Shown here in pieces: positions 16,740 to 29,675 of a stretch of 64,000 bases of DNA. Position numbers and translations under genes: made by a program. How positions within the stretch are numbered: position 1 is the stretch's first letter; each line of letters begins with the position of its first letter. The stretch spans positions 16,848,499 through 16,912,498 of the forward strand of contig OZ020250.1 of NCBI GenBank assembly GCA_963971285.1. The letters run 5' to 3'. Origin of the DNA: Astropecten irregularis (lineage: Eukaryota > Echinodermata > Asteroidea > Paxillosida > Astropectinidae). The notes under the pieces were generated by a model. That model saw only the letters and a list, made by a program, of their open reading frames with translations. It ran no database searches and was not told where the DNA came from.

Positions 16740-19180
16740 GAGGTCTAAATCTTTTCCCCTGGCTCCAAAAAACCAAATCCGACAGCACTATGGACGAAGC
16801 AGTAACGAGCAGATCATTATTAGACGACGAGACGTGTGTGTGTTTCGCTGTATGGTCCAACGGACTTACATTACTTCTCCGACTCTACTCCCGCATATGT
16901 GTAACTTGTTGAGTGCATTGTTCGGTGAGTGATCCAGTGTTAATCATTGCGCTGATAGGTTTATTGCTTGTGTAAATTGCTTGCTTAAGATTGTGTTGTA
17001 GTGATTTGAGTATACCTTTTAGAAACGTTGTGACGAAGTGGCGGCTAATCGGGAGTTCACAGAGAACTTGAATGGCTCAGACAGTCGATCACAGAGATTG
17101 ACTAAGGGTTAACCACGGAGGTTAACTGATAGCCGTTCGTATTAGTCGAGTAGTCCAACTGGTAAGGGAACCTAAACAGAGACACTGCGAAACAATCGGC
17201 GTGCTCGCGCCTGCATGTTTGGTTGCAGCTTTGCGTATAGTTGAAACTTAATCGATCACTTGAGGGGTACACTCAATGAGCACAAGGTTTGTTTAAAGGG
17301 ATATTAAAGGTTTGTTAAAGGGCAGAGCAAGGAAATATAATTTCCACTAGAGAATTACCAGGTGGTAATAAAGAGAATTGCCCAGGAGGCAATAAGAGAA
17401 GTAAACACAAAGAGCTGTGTTTGAGTCCCTTTGTTCCAGTGTCCTCCCCCAGAGTTACCCTGCTCCGCCCCAGTAAAAGTGCCCCGAGGTAATCAGTAAC
17501 CAATCGGGCGGTATATTTCCGCCAAACGAGCTTGCATCCCTGGGCCCAAGACTGCTCGTATCATTCCCCGGGTCTGAGGTATGATTTGAGTTCGGAGTTG
17601 GAGAACTTTCATCACAGATGGTGAACCTCTCTCCATACTTCTGAATTTGAATTGGACTCGATTGGGAATTCCGCCAAAGCAGTAACGTAACACTTATTAC
17701 AACTAGCTACAGACTGGCTCATGACAGTCCTGTATCATGTTACTCTTAGAATGCGGGATTATAGCTGCGTTTTGTGCGCTACAAAGGCCCTGTCACTAAA
17801 TTAAAAAACGGCGAGAAAATCGATAGAGCTCCGTCGAGATAGCATTTGAAAAATGTCTGTCACACCAAGCCGATGTGACTCGCCGGAGCGATACCCAGTA
17901 TTGAAGTCGGGTACCAACATTCGAGTACCGAGTTTTCCGAGTACAGACAGTGCCGAGTATGGGCCGAGTCCGAGTACAAAGACATCGAGTACATCCCGAG
18001 TACATTCTTAAACATTGCGTCATGCGTCCATTAGAGAATGTGATGCGTTTGTGTACATGTACACAACCTGTCCCATACATACGATCTGTTCTCGCCTTGT
18101 AAGTTAGAAAATGCCCGTGTGATGAACGCTGGTATTTTTCTAGTGTTCTAAAGGAATATGACAAATTAATAAAAACAAAATCGAATTTTCTTTCGAATAT
18201 TTGCAACGGGATCGAGTTCACCGAGTACAATTTGTCGATTTGGGGACGGGTCCGAGTACGAAATGACTAGTACGGAGTACGGGCCGACTACTTTTTTTTT
18301 TTTTTTTTTTTTTTTCAACTACTTATAAGCGAGTACGGGTCAAGTACGGGGAAAAGGGTTCAACATATACACAACCAGAAAATATTCTGAACAAAATTGA
18401 ACTGAAATCTTAAAATGTTATCACAGCCATGTCCATAAAGCATGCAGTTAATTTCTTCAAATTAAAGTACCTTTTATATTGAAATTTAAATACAAACGTG
18501 GATCGTGTTTCATAATTTAAATTTCCTGTAGACTTGCCCTTGGCAGAACTTATATCTTCCAGTTGAAGTGGTTTGCGTAATTCTTACTTGTATGACTAGT
18601 GGCTCAAAGTAGAGTCGGACTCTAGTCTATTTTTTCTGGGTTCCATGACTCGGACTCGGACTCGAGTCAGATTAAAAAAATGACCCGGATTCGGACTCGA
18701 TCCTACTGACTAAAAATCGCCAGCTATAGATGGGATATGGTCCATAGTTTATACATACATATTATGTTGAATACTGGGAACGGCATACGAGTCAAAAATC
18801 TTGACCGGGATTGTGATGTTTTTTCTAAAAAGAACAAAATATTGCCACTGAAAATTTTAGTAAACCATTTAATTGTTTAACAAGCATTCTGTCCTGCTTA
18901 TTAGAAAAAGGAATGAAACAAATCGATCATTCCTAAGAGGAATTATGTCAATTTTAATAAAGATTCTAATTTTGCAAAACTGTTAATGTAATGTTAATGC
19001 TTGACTGAATCTAAACAACTGAAAGGGTATTAAGAGTCATTTTTTAGCTACGTACACATCTAAAACGCATACTTTACATTAGTTTTCGTCAAGTATTCCA
19101 TGGACAGCTTGCAAAACGCGTACCTTCATTGAAATAGACATAAGTCCTCTTTTATTATGAATATTGATGATTAGGAAATA
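16740..19180. other. Gene-free stretch with CGAGTAC- and GACTCG-rich DNA
   Basis: No protein signal recognised. Around 17905-18350 the motif CGAGTAC recurs many times, with a T26 run at about 18291-18316. Around 18615-18705 GGACTCGGACTCGAGTC-type repeats occur. These may be subterminal repeats of decayed hAT-like elements, as seen clearly at 33376-34026. Confidence 0.55.
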
Positions 19181-19184
19181 TATA

Positions 19185-19374
19185 ATATGCAAATTAGGCT
19201 TGCCCTTCACCGACGTGGATGAGCACTGTATACTATGTGATTGTGAGAGCACGTGAGAAAAAAAATCACATGCTTGCTCAGGTGGGATTCGAACCCACGA
19301 CCTCACGTGCTCTCACAAGCACTGAGTATACAGTGCTCATCCACGTCGGTGAAGGGCAAGCCTAATTTGCATAT
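19185..19374. mobile_element. Fold-back element with tRNA-like B box
   Basis: Arms of about 50 bp begin ATATGCAAATTAGGCTTGCC and continue CTTCACCGACGTGGATGAGC, with the reverse complement at the other end. The centre, on the minus strand, has GGGTTCGAATCCCACC, a tRNA T-arm/B-box. Relatives at 35677-36098 and 57524-57672. Confidence 0.85.
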
Positions 19375-19935
19375 CCTCTTTTATTATTACCATTAAGATA
19401 AATTCTAAAACATACTATTGAAGCAGTGTGATCTAATGTATTCTGTATACATGTTTTTGCATTGGTTAACACAAAAGCCTCCGTTCCTATACGAGTGGAG
19501 AATTAGACCTTTGTGTTATATGATGTCCATGTTGATGTCAGCAAGCTAACATTTGTTGCAATTGTGCAGTGTTTTGAGTTTTAGGGGAAATTAAGAGGTG
19601 AGTTAATGACACAGCGAATAACACCCTAGCTCACCCCACATAACTGAAAGTTAACGGGGCATACGCATTTACTGCCGAGTCGCAGCAAAAGTGGGCGACA
19701 TTGTGACTTATTTGCTCAGTGAAAACGGCTATTCAAATTCAAGAAAATACAAAATTCGAATTGTGAGGGGTTACTGGTTTGTAGTAATGAATTTCTTTGA
19801 ATGGTTAAAATAATTTTTGAACTATTTTAAACCATTACTTCGAATTTGTACGTGAGCTTAACACGTATTCAGTCAACTTTCTTTATTCAGATGATTCGAA
19901 GAGAGGAAAAAATGTCAATTTGAATGAAAACTCAC

Positions 19936-20029
19936 CCGTCGCCGTATCGCCTGGCGTTGCCATCAGAAACAAGGCAAGAACCACCCAGCCGAATGACCGC
20001 ACATCTGCACCCCACATGAGCCTCATCAT
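19936..20029 (-). CDS. Candidate signal-peptide exon 1 of an unknown secreted protein
   Basis: Reads MMRLMWGADVRSFGWVVLAL then FLMATPGDTATG and ends at a strong GTGAGT donor in phase 1, the usual layout of a signal-peptide first exon. It has a basic start, a hydrophobic core (WVVLALFLM) and a small-residue cleavage area. Downstream exons (lower coordinates, minus) were not recognised, so function is unknown. The longer open frame upstream of this Met is probably chance. Confidence 0.4.
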
Positions 20030-20454
20030 CCGTAGTGGTTTGAAGCAAAGCTCCATGTAGTCCACAAAGAGGTTGGCACCTTTGCCACCACAGGAAATAG
20101 GAAACTTTGTTGTTGAAGTCAAAGAAAAAAGGCCTAAACCTGTCCTGATCAGCACGTTTTTCACTGGTATCAAATCTAACACACCTCCACCATGCCTGAT
20201 ACCACTCAGCACTGTGATATGATCTGATGGCATCAGCAACACTCCAACCGACACGTCATCATACTACGGATGCGTATTTAGGACATGCCTGAACAATGTT
20301 TTGCAATTTCGCTGCACCCCGTTAGTGGTAGTTGGTCGCTAGTATACATGGGTATCGATTTCTTTTCCACGTTTGGGGGATGATTGGTGATTTGTTGTCT
20401 TATTCATAAAAAAAAACATCAGCATGAATTCACTGCGAAAACACCCCCAAAAAA

Positions 20455-20580
20455 ATGTTTTTTTTTCTAATTGGTACTTTCGATATTGTATCGGTATTAA
20501 ATTACCTTCAACCTGAAAAAAAAAACGTGGGGGATATCCCTCACCCCCCCGGGATCGACACCCATGCATTTAAAAAAACG
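20455..20580 (-). repeat. Dispersed repeat fragment (CATGGGTGTCGATCCCGGG family)
   Basis: The minus strand starts CATGGGTGTCGATCCCGGG and continues into a G-rich stretch; a plus-strand relative lies at 55590-55750 (CATGGATGTCGATCCCGGGG). Both have a similar downstream layout. Type of element not known. Confidence 0.55.
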
Positions 20581-20681
20581 CCACCCAATGTGTACACCTC
20601 TGCAGGGATGGTATCAGGGACTGGAGCTTTCCTAGTATGCTCTATTAGGTTGACCCCAGCGTACGAGGGGGGGGGGGGGGG

Positions 20682-20723
20682 TTAGGGTTAGGGTTAGGGT
20701 TAGGGTTAGGGTTAGGGTTAGGG
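20682..20723. repeat. Interstitial telomeric repeat (TTAGGG)7
   Basis: Seven perfect TTAGGG units following a run of 15 G (20667-20681) and followed by GGGGGAGC. Confidence 0.95.
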
Positions 20724-20739
20724 GGGGAGCTCTGTGTTG

Positions 20740-23700
20740 ATCGGCAGTTTGTGGGGGGCATGCGATTGCTTTGTCGTTGAGCCTTCTTTCGAATTGTTCG
20801 GCACATCTTTGAAGGTTCTGCTTCTTGTCAGTGAGCAGAATTGAGCCGCCCGCATTGAGTAGAGGAGAGGACCAAGATGACTTTGGACCATAGACTGTTT
20901 TCAGTCCAAAGTAGAATCCTTTTGTGCCATGTCTGTCTGCGTATCATTGGTTCTTGTTTGTTCAATGCACAGGATCACGGATTCTGCGGGATCCGGATCT
21001 CATTTTAGCGTGTCCTGCATAGGACGTGGATCCCTAAATATGGGATTCTTTGCATGAAACAAACAGGCCCTTTGAATTCATTGCCTTGGCGCTAAGCAAG
21101 GATGATGGCAAATCCTAAACCGGCCTCGCGCCGCTTTTCGCTGCAACTTGAAAGTAATACAATAACTGTGAGCAGTCCAAACAACCAACCCCAAATGACG
21201 TATTTATCTTAGATATTAATACCCAATTGCTGTATACATAGCAAGTACTATGCAATTCTCATATAGGAGTGCTGGAAAGTCGACTGCCGCGGGACAACTT
21301 GACTCTAGAGAAGTTAACAAGAAGTGCAACCGGTCTTCTAGACGATTCCATTCCATCTTTGCCATCTCCAGCGTATGTGCCATTGTCCACCTGGCGGCTA
21401 CCACGGTCGAACTGAAGCTGTGGCCGGCTGCCAAGTCTGACCTGTGACCCTCGAGTGGCTCTTTGTTTCCAATTTGATACTATGACAGAAATATTTTGGC
21501 ACTTAATTCAGAAATATTTTAACATTCCAAGCTCGTACATTGTCCCTGCATAGCGTTCATCACAGCAGCAGAGAGGGGTCCTGCTGCTTGTCTCAGAGTC
21601 GTGTTGCCTTTGCAACTTTGGTGAATTCGATTTTATTTAAAATATAGACTTGCGAGAAAGTACACAATTAATTAATCGGGTGGATTGAAATAAGCGGTCT
21701 TAAAGCTGTCTTTGTGTTTTAGCCGGTCTAAAAGGGCTTATAGCTGGTTTGTCTATAAGTTAGTCCATTTCAATGAAGCAGTTTTACTGCCTAGCCGGTC
21801 TTATATGAGTACCTGCTTAAAACTTTCTTTGTTTGGATTTCCTTTACTTGCTTCCAAGATAGTGAAAATTCTTGTTGTCCACGTGGTTGTGCAATTGTTA
21901 ATTGTTGAAGATTTCAAAGCAATATTCTTTTGAGGCCAATAGAGCGGTTTATTTGGGACATACTTAATCATTTGTTTAATATGATGATAATGAACTATAC
22001 CAACCATAGTTAAATAAGTTTACATTTTTATGTTCGGATTTCTATTGAGATTATAAAGCCGTTTAGCAACACGTGTGATTTTGTGCGCGCACTGTTCATA
22101 CTGTACACGTTATGCACTGGTGACAGTGGAAATTTGTCACCATTGGTGAATCATTATTTTACTCCACAAGGGGTTGACAAAGACTGGCTTATTACAGTTG
22201 GCTGACTTCGTTATCTTACCAAAGACCGGCTTAGAGAGAAAGTCAGCGTCAGACTGCAGCCTTAAGCACACCATTTTTAATGCAATCCGCTAATGATGTT
22301 GTATTTTTCTAAACACACAGTTTACACGGCAGATTGATGTACGATTTATAACACCATAAACAGCGACAGCAGCTGCAGCAACAACATCAAGAAAAGCGAG
22401 CATTTCATCTTGCTTTACCTAAAACCAGACAGAAATTCCACGCAACAAAGTGAGACAGGGTACTGATCTTTTATTGCTTTCCATTTCATTAAGACAAACT
22501 CTAAGGCAAAAATCTGAGTAAATCATTTCCAAATGAAATCAAAATAGTCATCTTGTGTTATGAATGCATCGTAATGTAACGCGACGTCAACATATCGTGT
22601 AACATGACACATGACAGCGTAACGCAGTGGTGTGTAGCTTGACGTATGGCAATGTATAGTAATCCAAACGTTACGCAACGTTATGTCATTATAGATTACA
22701 TTATTTTATTAGCAATTCAAAATTGATAATGAGAATCTGACCATACACCAAGGGTGATGCTGCATTACAAATGAAGTTACATATGTCAATATAGTGAACT
22801 GTAGTTGAGCCAGTGTAATAAGCTGAAATATTTTGGACACTCTGAGATGTCAACCTTGTTAGGCTTTCATGACATTCAGTCTTTCGTGGGAAGCATATTG
22901 CAACCCTTCACCTGACAAATGTTTCGAACATGTTACCCTTTTTTCACGTATACATATACAGCTCGCCTAACTTCTATACATTGAATAACCATATACAGTG
23001 CATAATATATTGACTCCAATAAAGGAGCAAAAAAATTAAAAATAGAAGTTACAGCATTTGGCGTGCAATGAAAGTTAATTATTAATAATAATTAAATAAT
23101 CAATACAATACAGATACAGTATACATGAATAGCAATAACTTAAAAGCTCAATACAAGTAATAATCTGCTGCAAACTGCTCATCTGCCAAAATGACCTGAA
23201 ATAAATGCTTAGAGTTAGGAGGGCCTGGCGTGTTTCGATCCGAGCAGGATCTTTCTCAAAGAATAAATGACGAAGGACAAGAACATTCAAGTGAAAGAAA
23301 CACACATGAATGGATGAGAGGACCTGGACAAAAGGAGGGCGTGCTGGACGCAATGTTCCCGGAACCACCGGTAGGTGGCGCTGCACACGACTAGGGCTTT
23401 ATCGGAACACTCTTAATTACTTTCGTAGAAAAAAATCCGGTAATGACCAAAAATGCCCCAGATATGTATGTTGTAGTCAACATTTTGACATTGTATCGCA
23501 TGGAACGCCTTAGAATGGTTTCAAGAGGGTTGGAAACGCTGAAAAACATACGAAACAGTATATACCTGAGCCAAAAAGTGGATTTTATTACTTTATTTAA
23601 ATGACCTGTGACGTCACAACGAACGTCATCTTCGGCAGGTCTTCGGAAGCAACGTTTTCGGAAGCATTCGGATGCTCGGAAATGTGCAAATGCAAATGGG

Positions 23701-25135
23701 AAAAAATTCCACTGATCACCATTACGGAAAAAGGATTATATCCTCCAAGAGTTAACTTATTGGATACAAATTATGATAAACCTCAATTTCATGTGTGGAA
23801 AACTTGCGTAGAATATCTGAAAAGTGAGTTTTACAGGGTTCTTTTACCTACAAACTGTACAAAGCCAGTTTGCTCAAAACGCCCTCTGTTGGTTCTATAG
23901 AGTTGTGCACAAATTATGGTCATCAGTGGAATTCTTTTTCGATAGGTGCACTAGGGCCTATTAGACTAAACAACGGTGCCACATACTTTACATGATCCAA
24001 TTCCTATTATAAAATGTCACATTTTCTGATAGGAAATTGGGGTGCAGCCTCAAGTTAAAAAAAAAGTGTGATCCTTAACTTAAGAGCCCTGTTAAAAATA
24101 GGGTTGTGAGAAAATGCATTATTTAAAAACACAGAAAATTAATTAAATTTAACAGGATTTTTTTTATATGAAACTGGTATATTCTGTTCATCAATATACC
24201 ATCAAAGTCCAAATTATGGAGAGCTGCGTTGCCAATTTGAACTTGCATAAATTTCCTTGTCCAGAAGCCAAGGTATATGTGCCATGATTTCTGACACTCC
24301 ATTGATTTATGCTACCCAGGCCCCCAGAGTCGCTAAACAATATGCCAAAATAATTTTGTGGCTTGTGTATGTTCCATTTTAGAAGAAATGCCGGCATCTC
24401 CCGAATTTACACTCCACTCCATTGACTGCCGTTCATTTCGTCAATGGCTGGAGTCTAATATCTACGCCATTGACTTTTGTACACACTAGAGTGGTGCGCA
24501 CGGGAGCGCACGGACGGAATGGAGTTCAATTTCACGATATGGCCGAAATGGCCCGTTTTTATCAGGGCATTGCCTTCAAAAACTCTGAAAATAAGTCCTG
24601 GATGTGTCCATGCACCAATTTTCTTTTTTGAGTTCTGAGCAGTCAAATGACACTTTTTTTGGAAAATAAATGGTGGCAACTTAAGAATTTGCCCACTGCA
24701 TTGATGAGGTATTATTTTATTTTGCAAGGCATGTTTTTTTCAGCATTTTTTCATGTGTGTCCGAATCATGGACAAGGTGTCCGAATCATGGCTAAAATTA
24801 AGGTTATTTTTCAAGTCAATTTCATTTCAAGGACACAAAAAACTTTCATAAAATATCAACCTGGATATAATAACTTCACTTTGTTGTTCATAAGTGAAAA
24901 TAGTTGAGAGAAACAAACATTAAGAAGGTCAAATAATCCAAAATTGCTTAAGTGTCCGAATCATGGCACATTTACCCTACGTGTTCGCATCTCGTACCAA
25001 ATTCAGCAGCCTGTCATGCTTAGAAAAAACGTTGATTTATAAAGCCAAAGATACTCAAATATCGGGAAATTTCGGGTCATTAATTTACAACGTACAGTAA
25101 ATACGCATGCATCTGGTGCAGAATTCTGATGTTCA
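20740..25135. other. Gene-free stretch, no convincing coding sequence
   Basis: Open frames here are short and none shows a family I recognise. 23155-23300 (minus) carries a GATCCTGCTCGGATCGAAAC remnant like those near Penelope-like elements. 24755-24970 has three scattered GTCCGAATCATGG copies. Confidence 0.55.
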
Positions 25136-25138
25136 CAT

Positions 25139-25183
25139 TGCCCTTATAGGTACACTCTTCAGGGGAGTGTACCTATAAGGGCA
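25139..25183. other. Perfect 19-bp hairpin with 7-nt loop
   Basis: TGCCCTTATAGGTACACTC at 25139-25157 is exactly complementary to 25165-25183; the loop is TTCAGGG. No open frame or element assigned. Confidence 0.8.
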
Positions 25184-26104
25184 TACCAATATTGCCACGA
25201 CACTTCCCCCTATACTCCTCTCGAGAGGTTGTTCCCTTGCTCCCATACTTGCTTCACTTGTGAGTGAGGACATACATAATGTCAATGAAGCAATCGCCAT
25301 TGCGAGGGGAGTATACTTCCTGCTGGATCATACATGTACTCCTCAACAAATGCTTCACGTTTGGACCCTCATTACCAAAAATAATAATTATCTTAAATAC
25401 TGTATAATACTTCGGAGGTTAACAGACTTTTCCCAAATATAAACGTTACTCTTATGTCAGGCCACTCAACACACGGTCCATGGTGTCATTGTCTTTTATT
25501 GGTCTCTGGCGGGGAGGGATATCTTATCCACATTCTTACCATCCTGCATATCCTTCACCTCAAGAACACCATAAACGTTTGTTTTAAGCACAATTCCCAC
25601 ACGTACAAAAAAACCCAAGGGCCCTATGAAGGTATTTAGAATTTTCATTATTGTTGAGATATCCACGCATAATAGGATTTGCACATGTCTATACCCATCA
25701 TGCTTCCAACACCCCCCCCCCACCCCACCCTTCCCGGATGCGCCACAACATCTATAAAATGTACAGGTAGCCCCTTTCATCTGGCCAGACGCAACACATA
25801 GCACCTATATCTCTAGTTCCGAAAAACTCTGGATGGTTGGGTTAGGTGAGATTGGTCAGACAAAGAGGGGTCAGATAAGCAAGATCAAAGGTTCTAGATT
25901 GAAAAGAGGTGGGGGAATGGGGCTGTGGGAATAGGGATTAACAAAGGAGATAATTAGAGGATTAGAGATCAAGATGGATAAGTGGAGTACGAAAAGCAGG
26001 TGGAATTAGAGAGTACCTGTTGATTAATGAAAAGGAGACAACCAAACAAAAATATTAGTCATTTCCTTCCAGTAGGTTAAGTCCGTGTTGCTGAATAGTT
26101 CGTA

Positions 26105-27634
26105 ATAAATTTATGTTTTCAAAACTTTCTCTCTGCTCAGCCGGACCAAGTCCCTGCGGTGGCCAAGTGATTCAATGCCCTGCAAGATAATATTAGAAAT
26201 TGTGTGGTTAGGGAGATTGAAGTGGAGACCGACTGGGATGTCAAGTTTTTGAGTTTTGACTGTGGACCTGTGACCATAGAGTCGTTCGTTAAAGGTGCTC
26301 TTAGTTTCCCCCACATACTGGATGTTGCATACCTGCAATAGATGAGATAAATGACCATAAGGCATGTAATATTCTCTCTGGTCCTGTGGGTGGAGACATT
26401 GCCAGTGAAAGCATCAGACTCATGACTATGGTGCTGGCACACTACGCATCTCAAATTACATTTGAACGTCCCGTTCTGGATGGGGGAGAGACATTATTAG
26501 TTAGTGGGACATCAGCCCTGACAATCAAGTCGCGGAGATAGCGGGGACGTCTGCAAATCAATATGGGCTTTTCTTTGGTGGCACCGAGAAGACGGTCCGA
26601 GGTGTGAAGAATGTGATGGCTTTCATTTATTAGCGATTCTGCGTAACGGGATGAGAGGGATGGAAACAAGTCACTAGAGCAACTGTGTTTATATTAGTAC
26701 ACGCATCATCGATGGGGGCTTTCTCCTTGAGAACGGCCAATTTGGGGAGAGTGCAAGTGCTTTCAATGACACCTCGCAACCTGCGAGAGCTGTGGCCTCT
26801 TGTAACTACATTTAAGTGCTTTTTCAGTTCTGGAGTGTGTTCGGACAAATCAGAATCATTGCAACAGATTCGTCCGAGTTTGACGGCGTGACTATACGCC
26901 ATACGAGTCTTGCAGTGCTGGGGGTGGCAGCTGGTGGCATGGAGTTACAGTTGGGTATATGTGGGCATTAGAAAACAGATCAATGATTAGTGTGTCCTCT
27001 TCCTTGCGGATGGTGACATAAAGGAAGTCGGCCTCATGGAGGGAGACTTCTGCTGAAAATGTGATTGCCCATGTGGAAATAATTGATGTGTTTAATGAAA
27101 GAACCTAAGCTTTTCTCATCACTGGTCCAGATAAAGAATACATCATCAATGTAACGCCACCAGATCCATGGACGGAAAGGTGCTGAGGCTAGCATGCGCT
27201 CTTCCAGTTCTGACATGAAAATGCATGCAAAGGAGGAGGCCATGCATGTTCCCATAGCCGTGCCATGTACATGTACCTCTACGTGTAGATAGTTTTGATC
27301 CACGAAGGAGAAGTTATTTTTAGTTAGTACAAGTTTCATGAGAGATTCAAGATCACGGATGGGAGGTGTGGTGTGCCCACTCCAGGACAGAGCCAATGCA
27401 CAGGCTGCGATGCCTTCCTCTTGAGGGATATTAGTGAAGAGGGCTGTGACATCAAATGTCCCAATGATGGCTGTACTGGGGACCGTCCTGGTGCTTGACC
27501 GGTTCACTCCTGAGGAAGTCAGGAGTGTGATGAATAATTATAACAGGAGATGCGAGGAACCAAAGACTTGAGAAAACTATCGACGAACAGAGAGCTGTTA
27601 GTTTTATGACACTGAGCCTAAACCATACTTCCAT
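26105..27634 (-). pseudogene. Decayed Penelope-like retroelement (RT and GIY-YIG)
   Basis: Minus-strand pieces in several frames follow the order of a Penelope-like element. 27507-27034 carries reverse-transcriptase motifs: FDVTALFTNIP (motif A), GTAMGTCMASSF (motif B) and RYIDDVFFIWT (motif C). 26902-26630 (YSHAVKLGRIC) and 26669-26451 (RRPRYLRDLIVRADVP) match the post-RT linker. 26365-26111 ends in a GIY-YIG-like segment with CNIQYVGETKSTFNERLYGH and HFNLPNH. The frame changes between blocks and the N-terminus is missing, so it cannot make a full protein. Penelope elements use RT plus GIY-YIG endonuclease for genomic insertion. Family call is firm; exact limits are not. Confidence 0.85.
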
Positions 27635-27639
27635 TTATC

Positions 27640-28266
27640 ATTATTTAACAAAGAGCAAGATTCTGTAATAAGCCACTGTGCAACAATATACTGAAAATAG
27701 TTATAATACATTTAAATCTCATACATCGAATACTAATAAAAAAAGTCAATGTTTAATGATTATTGTAATAAATATACCTGTAAAAATATATTTAAAAAAA
27801 AGGAAATAAAGAAACGTTGTTGCTGTTTTACGAACTTGTGTCTTGCTATAATTATGTACCACTCCAAATGAGTAATATTATACTATAATACAAACTGTAT
27901 AAGCAAGCACGAAGAGCTTTGCTTTATTAATCTCCCTTTTGCCCTTATTTTTCATGTCAAGGCAGATGAAGTAAATAACCCTTTGGACCCTAGCTTAGCT
28001 TCTCTGAAGGATGTGTGGATTTTAAGACCTTTAGGAAACCAAGCTTGGGGCTAGGTCTGGGACTAAAAATGGCGGTAGCAAAATAAACCCAAGCCTCATT
28101 TCATAAAGGCCACTAGTCAATTTCATTAGTACTTTGTGTTTGTTCATGCACCATACATGAATCCTTAGTTACATTAGGACAACACTTAACCACATTATTA
28201 CTGATTTATCTTATCTTTTATTGCACACGAAATTGTATCAAGACACATTATTAGCAATATTGCACT
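27640..28266. other. Gene-free AT-rich spacer
   Basis: No gene or clear repeat seen between the Penelope remnant and the next MITE. Confidence 0.55.
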
Positions 28267-28625
28267 TTAAAGGTAGTATCATACTTTGGTAAGAAACCAA
28301 AACAGAAATGTTCACAAATTTAAGTATAACTGACAGGGTATGAAGATGTTTGTGTGGTAAAAAAATAACGTTCATTTTTTTTTACCTGAAATGGTGTATT
28401 TATCCAAAAATTATTAGAACAACGATCGAAAATCTATTAGATCGTTTAAAAGATCAAAAATAAAAGAGAAAAGACTTTAAGAAATCACTGTCACTATTTT
28501 CTCAAAAGGTGGGCACCGTATGGGACTGAAATTTTCACAGATGACTGTTACTCTATCGGTCTTGATATGTTTGCCTTTGAATCTCTATTTCTTTGATAAA
28601 AACCAAAGTATGACATAACCTTTAA
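28267..28625. mobile_element. TTAA-flanked piggyBac-like MITE (copy 2)
   Basis: TTAA at 28267-28270 and 28622-28625. Left end AGGTAGTATCATACTTTGG is identical to copy 1; right end slightly decayed. Internal AAAAGATCAAAAATAAAAGA and GGGACTGAAATTTTCACAGA are shared with copies 1, 3 and 4 on either strand. Confidence 0.85.
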
Positions 28626-29415
28626 CCACATTGTTCATCTATGCAGATATGTAAACTGTAAACGATTTTCAAAATCAAGACTAAATCTACGAATTACCAA
28701 TAGTAAGCCACTTTCTTATGAACACACATTCGTCCTAGAATTAAGCATATATATTACACATCATCGGGTTATGCCTGTTAACGTCAAAATACAACGAATC
28801 TCACAATTTACAACATTTTATAAAGAAGGTAAATCAACTAAGTCCCAAATTGCATACGATGTCGTATCCGGCGTATTTTTCTCAGCAGCATTATGTGTTC
28901 GTCAAAATGCTAATATCATTACAACGATTGGCAGAAATAAGAATTTAGTCAAGGAGAATTAAGCTTGCTACGAAATTTTATTGTTAACTTGCTTTCATTG
29001 GTTAATGTTGATTTATGAACAAAGCAAGTTGTGAGGAAATTAATCATTAATTTGGAATCACAGTAGAACGGACTGCCTAATTAGTGTCACATGGGTGCAG
29101 CTTTGCAATCGTTATGTTTGCCTGGCGTAATGTGATGGAGGGACTATTTCTTTAGCCTCTCTAATCCACTAATTAATATGAAAGCAAGCTCATTATTATA
29201 ATTATAAATTCGTTTAGACCCCCTGCTCACGAATTTATATTTGAGAGTTGCAAAAGAATATTTCACGTTCTGTATAGGCACGGCAATGAAACCAGAATAA
29301 TGGTGAAGAAAACTCCGCGGATTTATAAGGGTTAAGCTATAGACTTCCAGCTCTGTGCACTAAGGCATAAGTGGTGGCTTTCCGTATTTGTTTGTTTTTT
29401 TTCTAAAACGCTGCC

Positions 29416-29675
29416 TTACAGCGATTCAATGTAAATCATACTGTCGATTTTCATCACTAGATCCTTAATCTGCAGAACCTTGCTACAGAGCACGCAGTTA
29501 TCCTCGTTCCCAGAGGTCAAGAAGCCGAAGCTCTGGCAGCCAGCCTCCATAGAGCAGTCCCGTGCGCACTGGACTCTGGTCTTGACACGGTAGCTGGGAG
29601 TTAGTACGTCTTCTGGGCGACAGGTGGCGTCCGCAGAGAGAAACAGGAATTTGCGAGGTCTTGGTGCGGGCATAT
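29416..29675 (-). CDS. C-type lectin gene 1: terminal exon, PAN/apple-like domain
   Basis: Acceptor TTAACACCAG after a T-rich tract; 86 codons including TAA. Six or more Cys in the order C-x15-C-x3-C-x5-C-x13-C-x2-C fit a PAN/apple fold, a protein- or glycan-binding module. The domain call is by pattern, moderately sure. Confidence 0.75.

Noticed and set aside
23310-23513. Possible THAP fragment (KCPRYVCCSQHF)
   Set aside because: Only the C-x-H-F-like end resembles THAP; no upstream Cys pair or Trp in frame.
28771-28962. 63-codon plus-strand frame (MPVNVKIQRISQF)
   Set aside because: Isolated, no domain, splice partner or regulatory context recognised.
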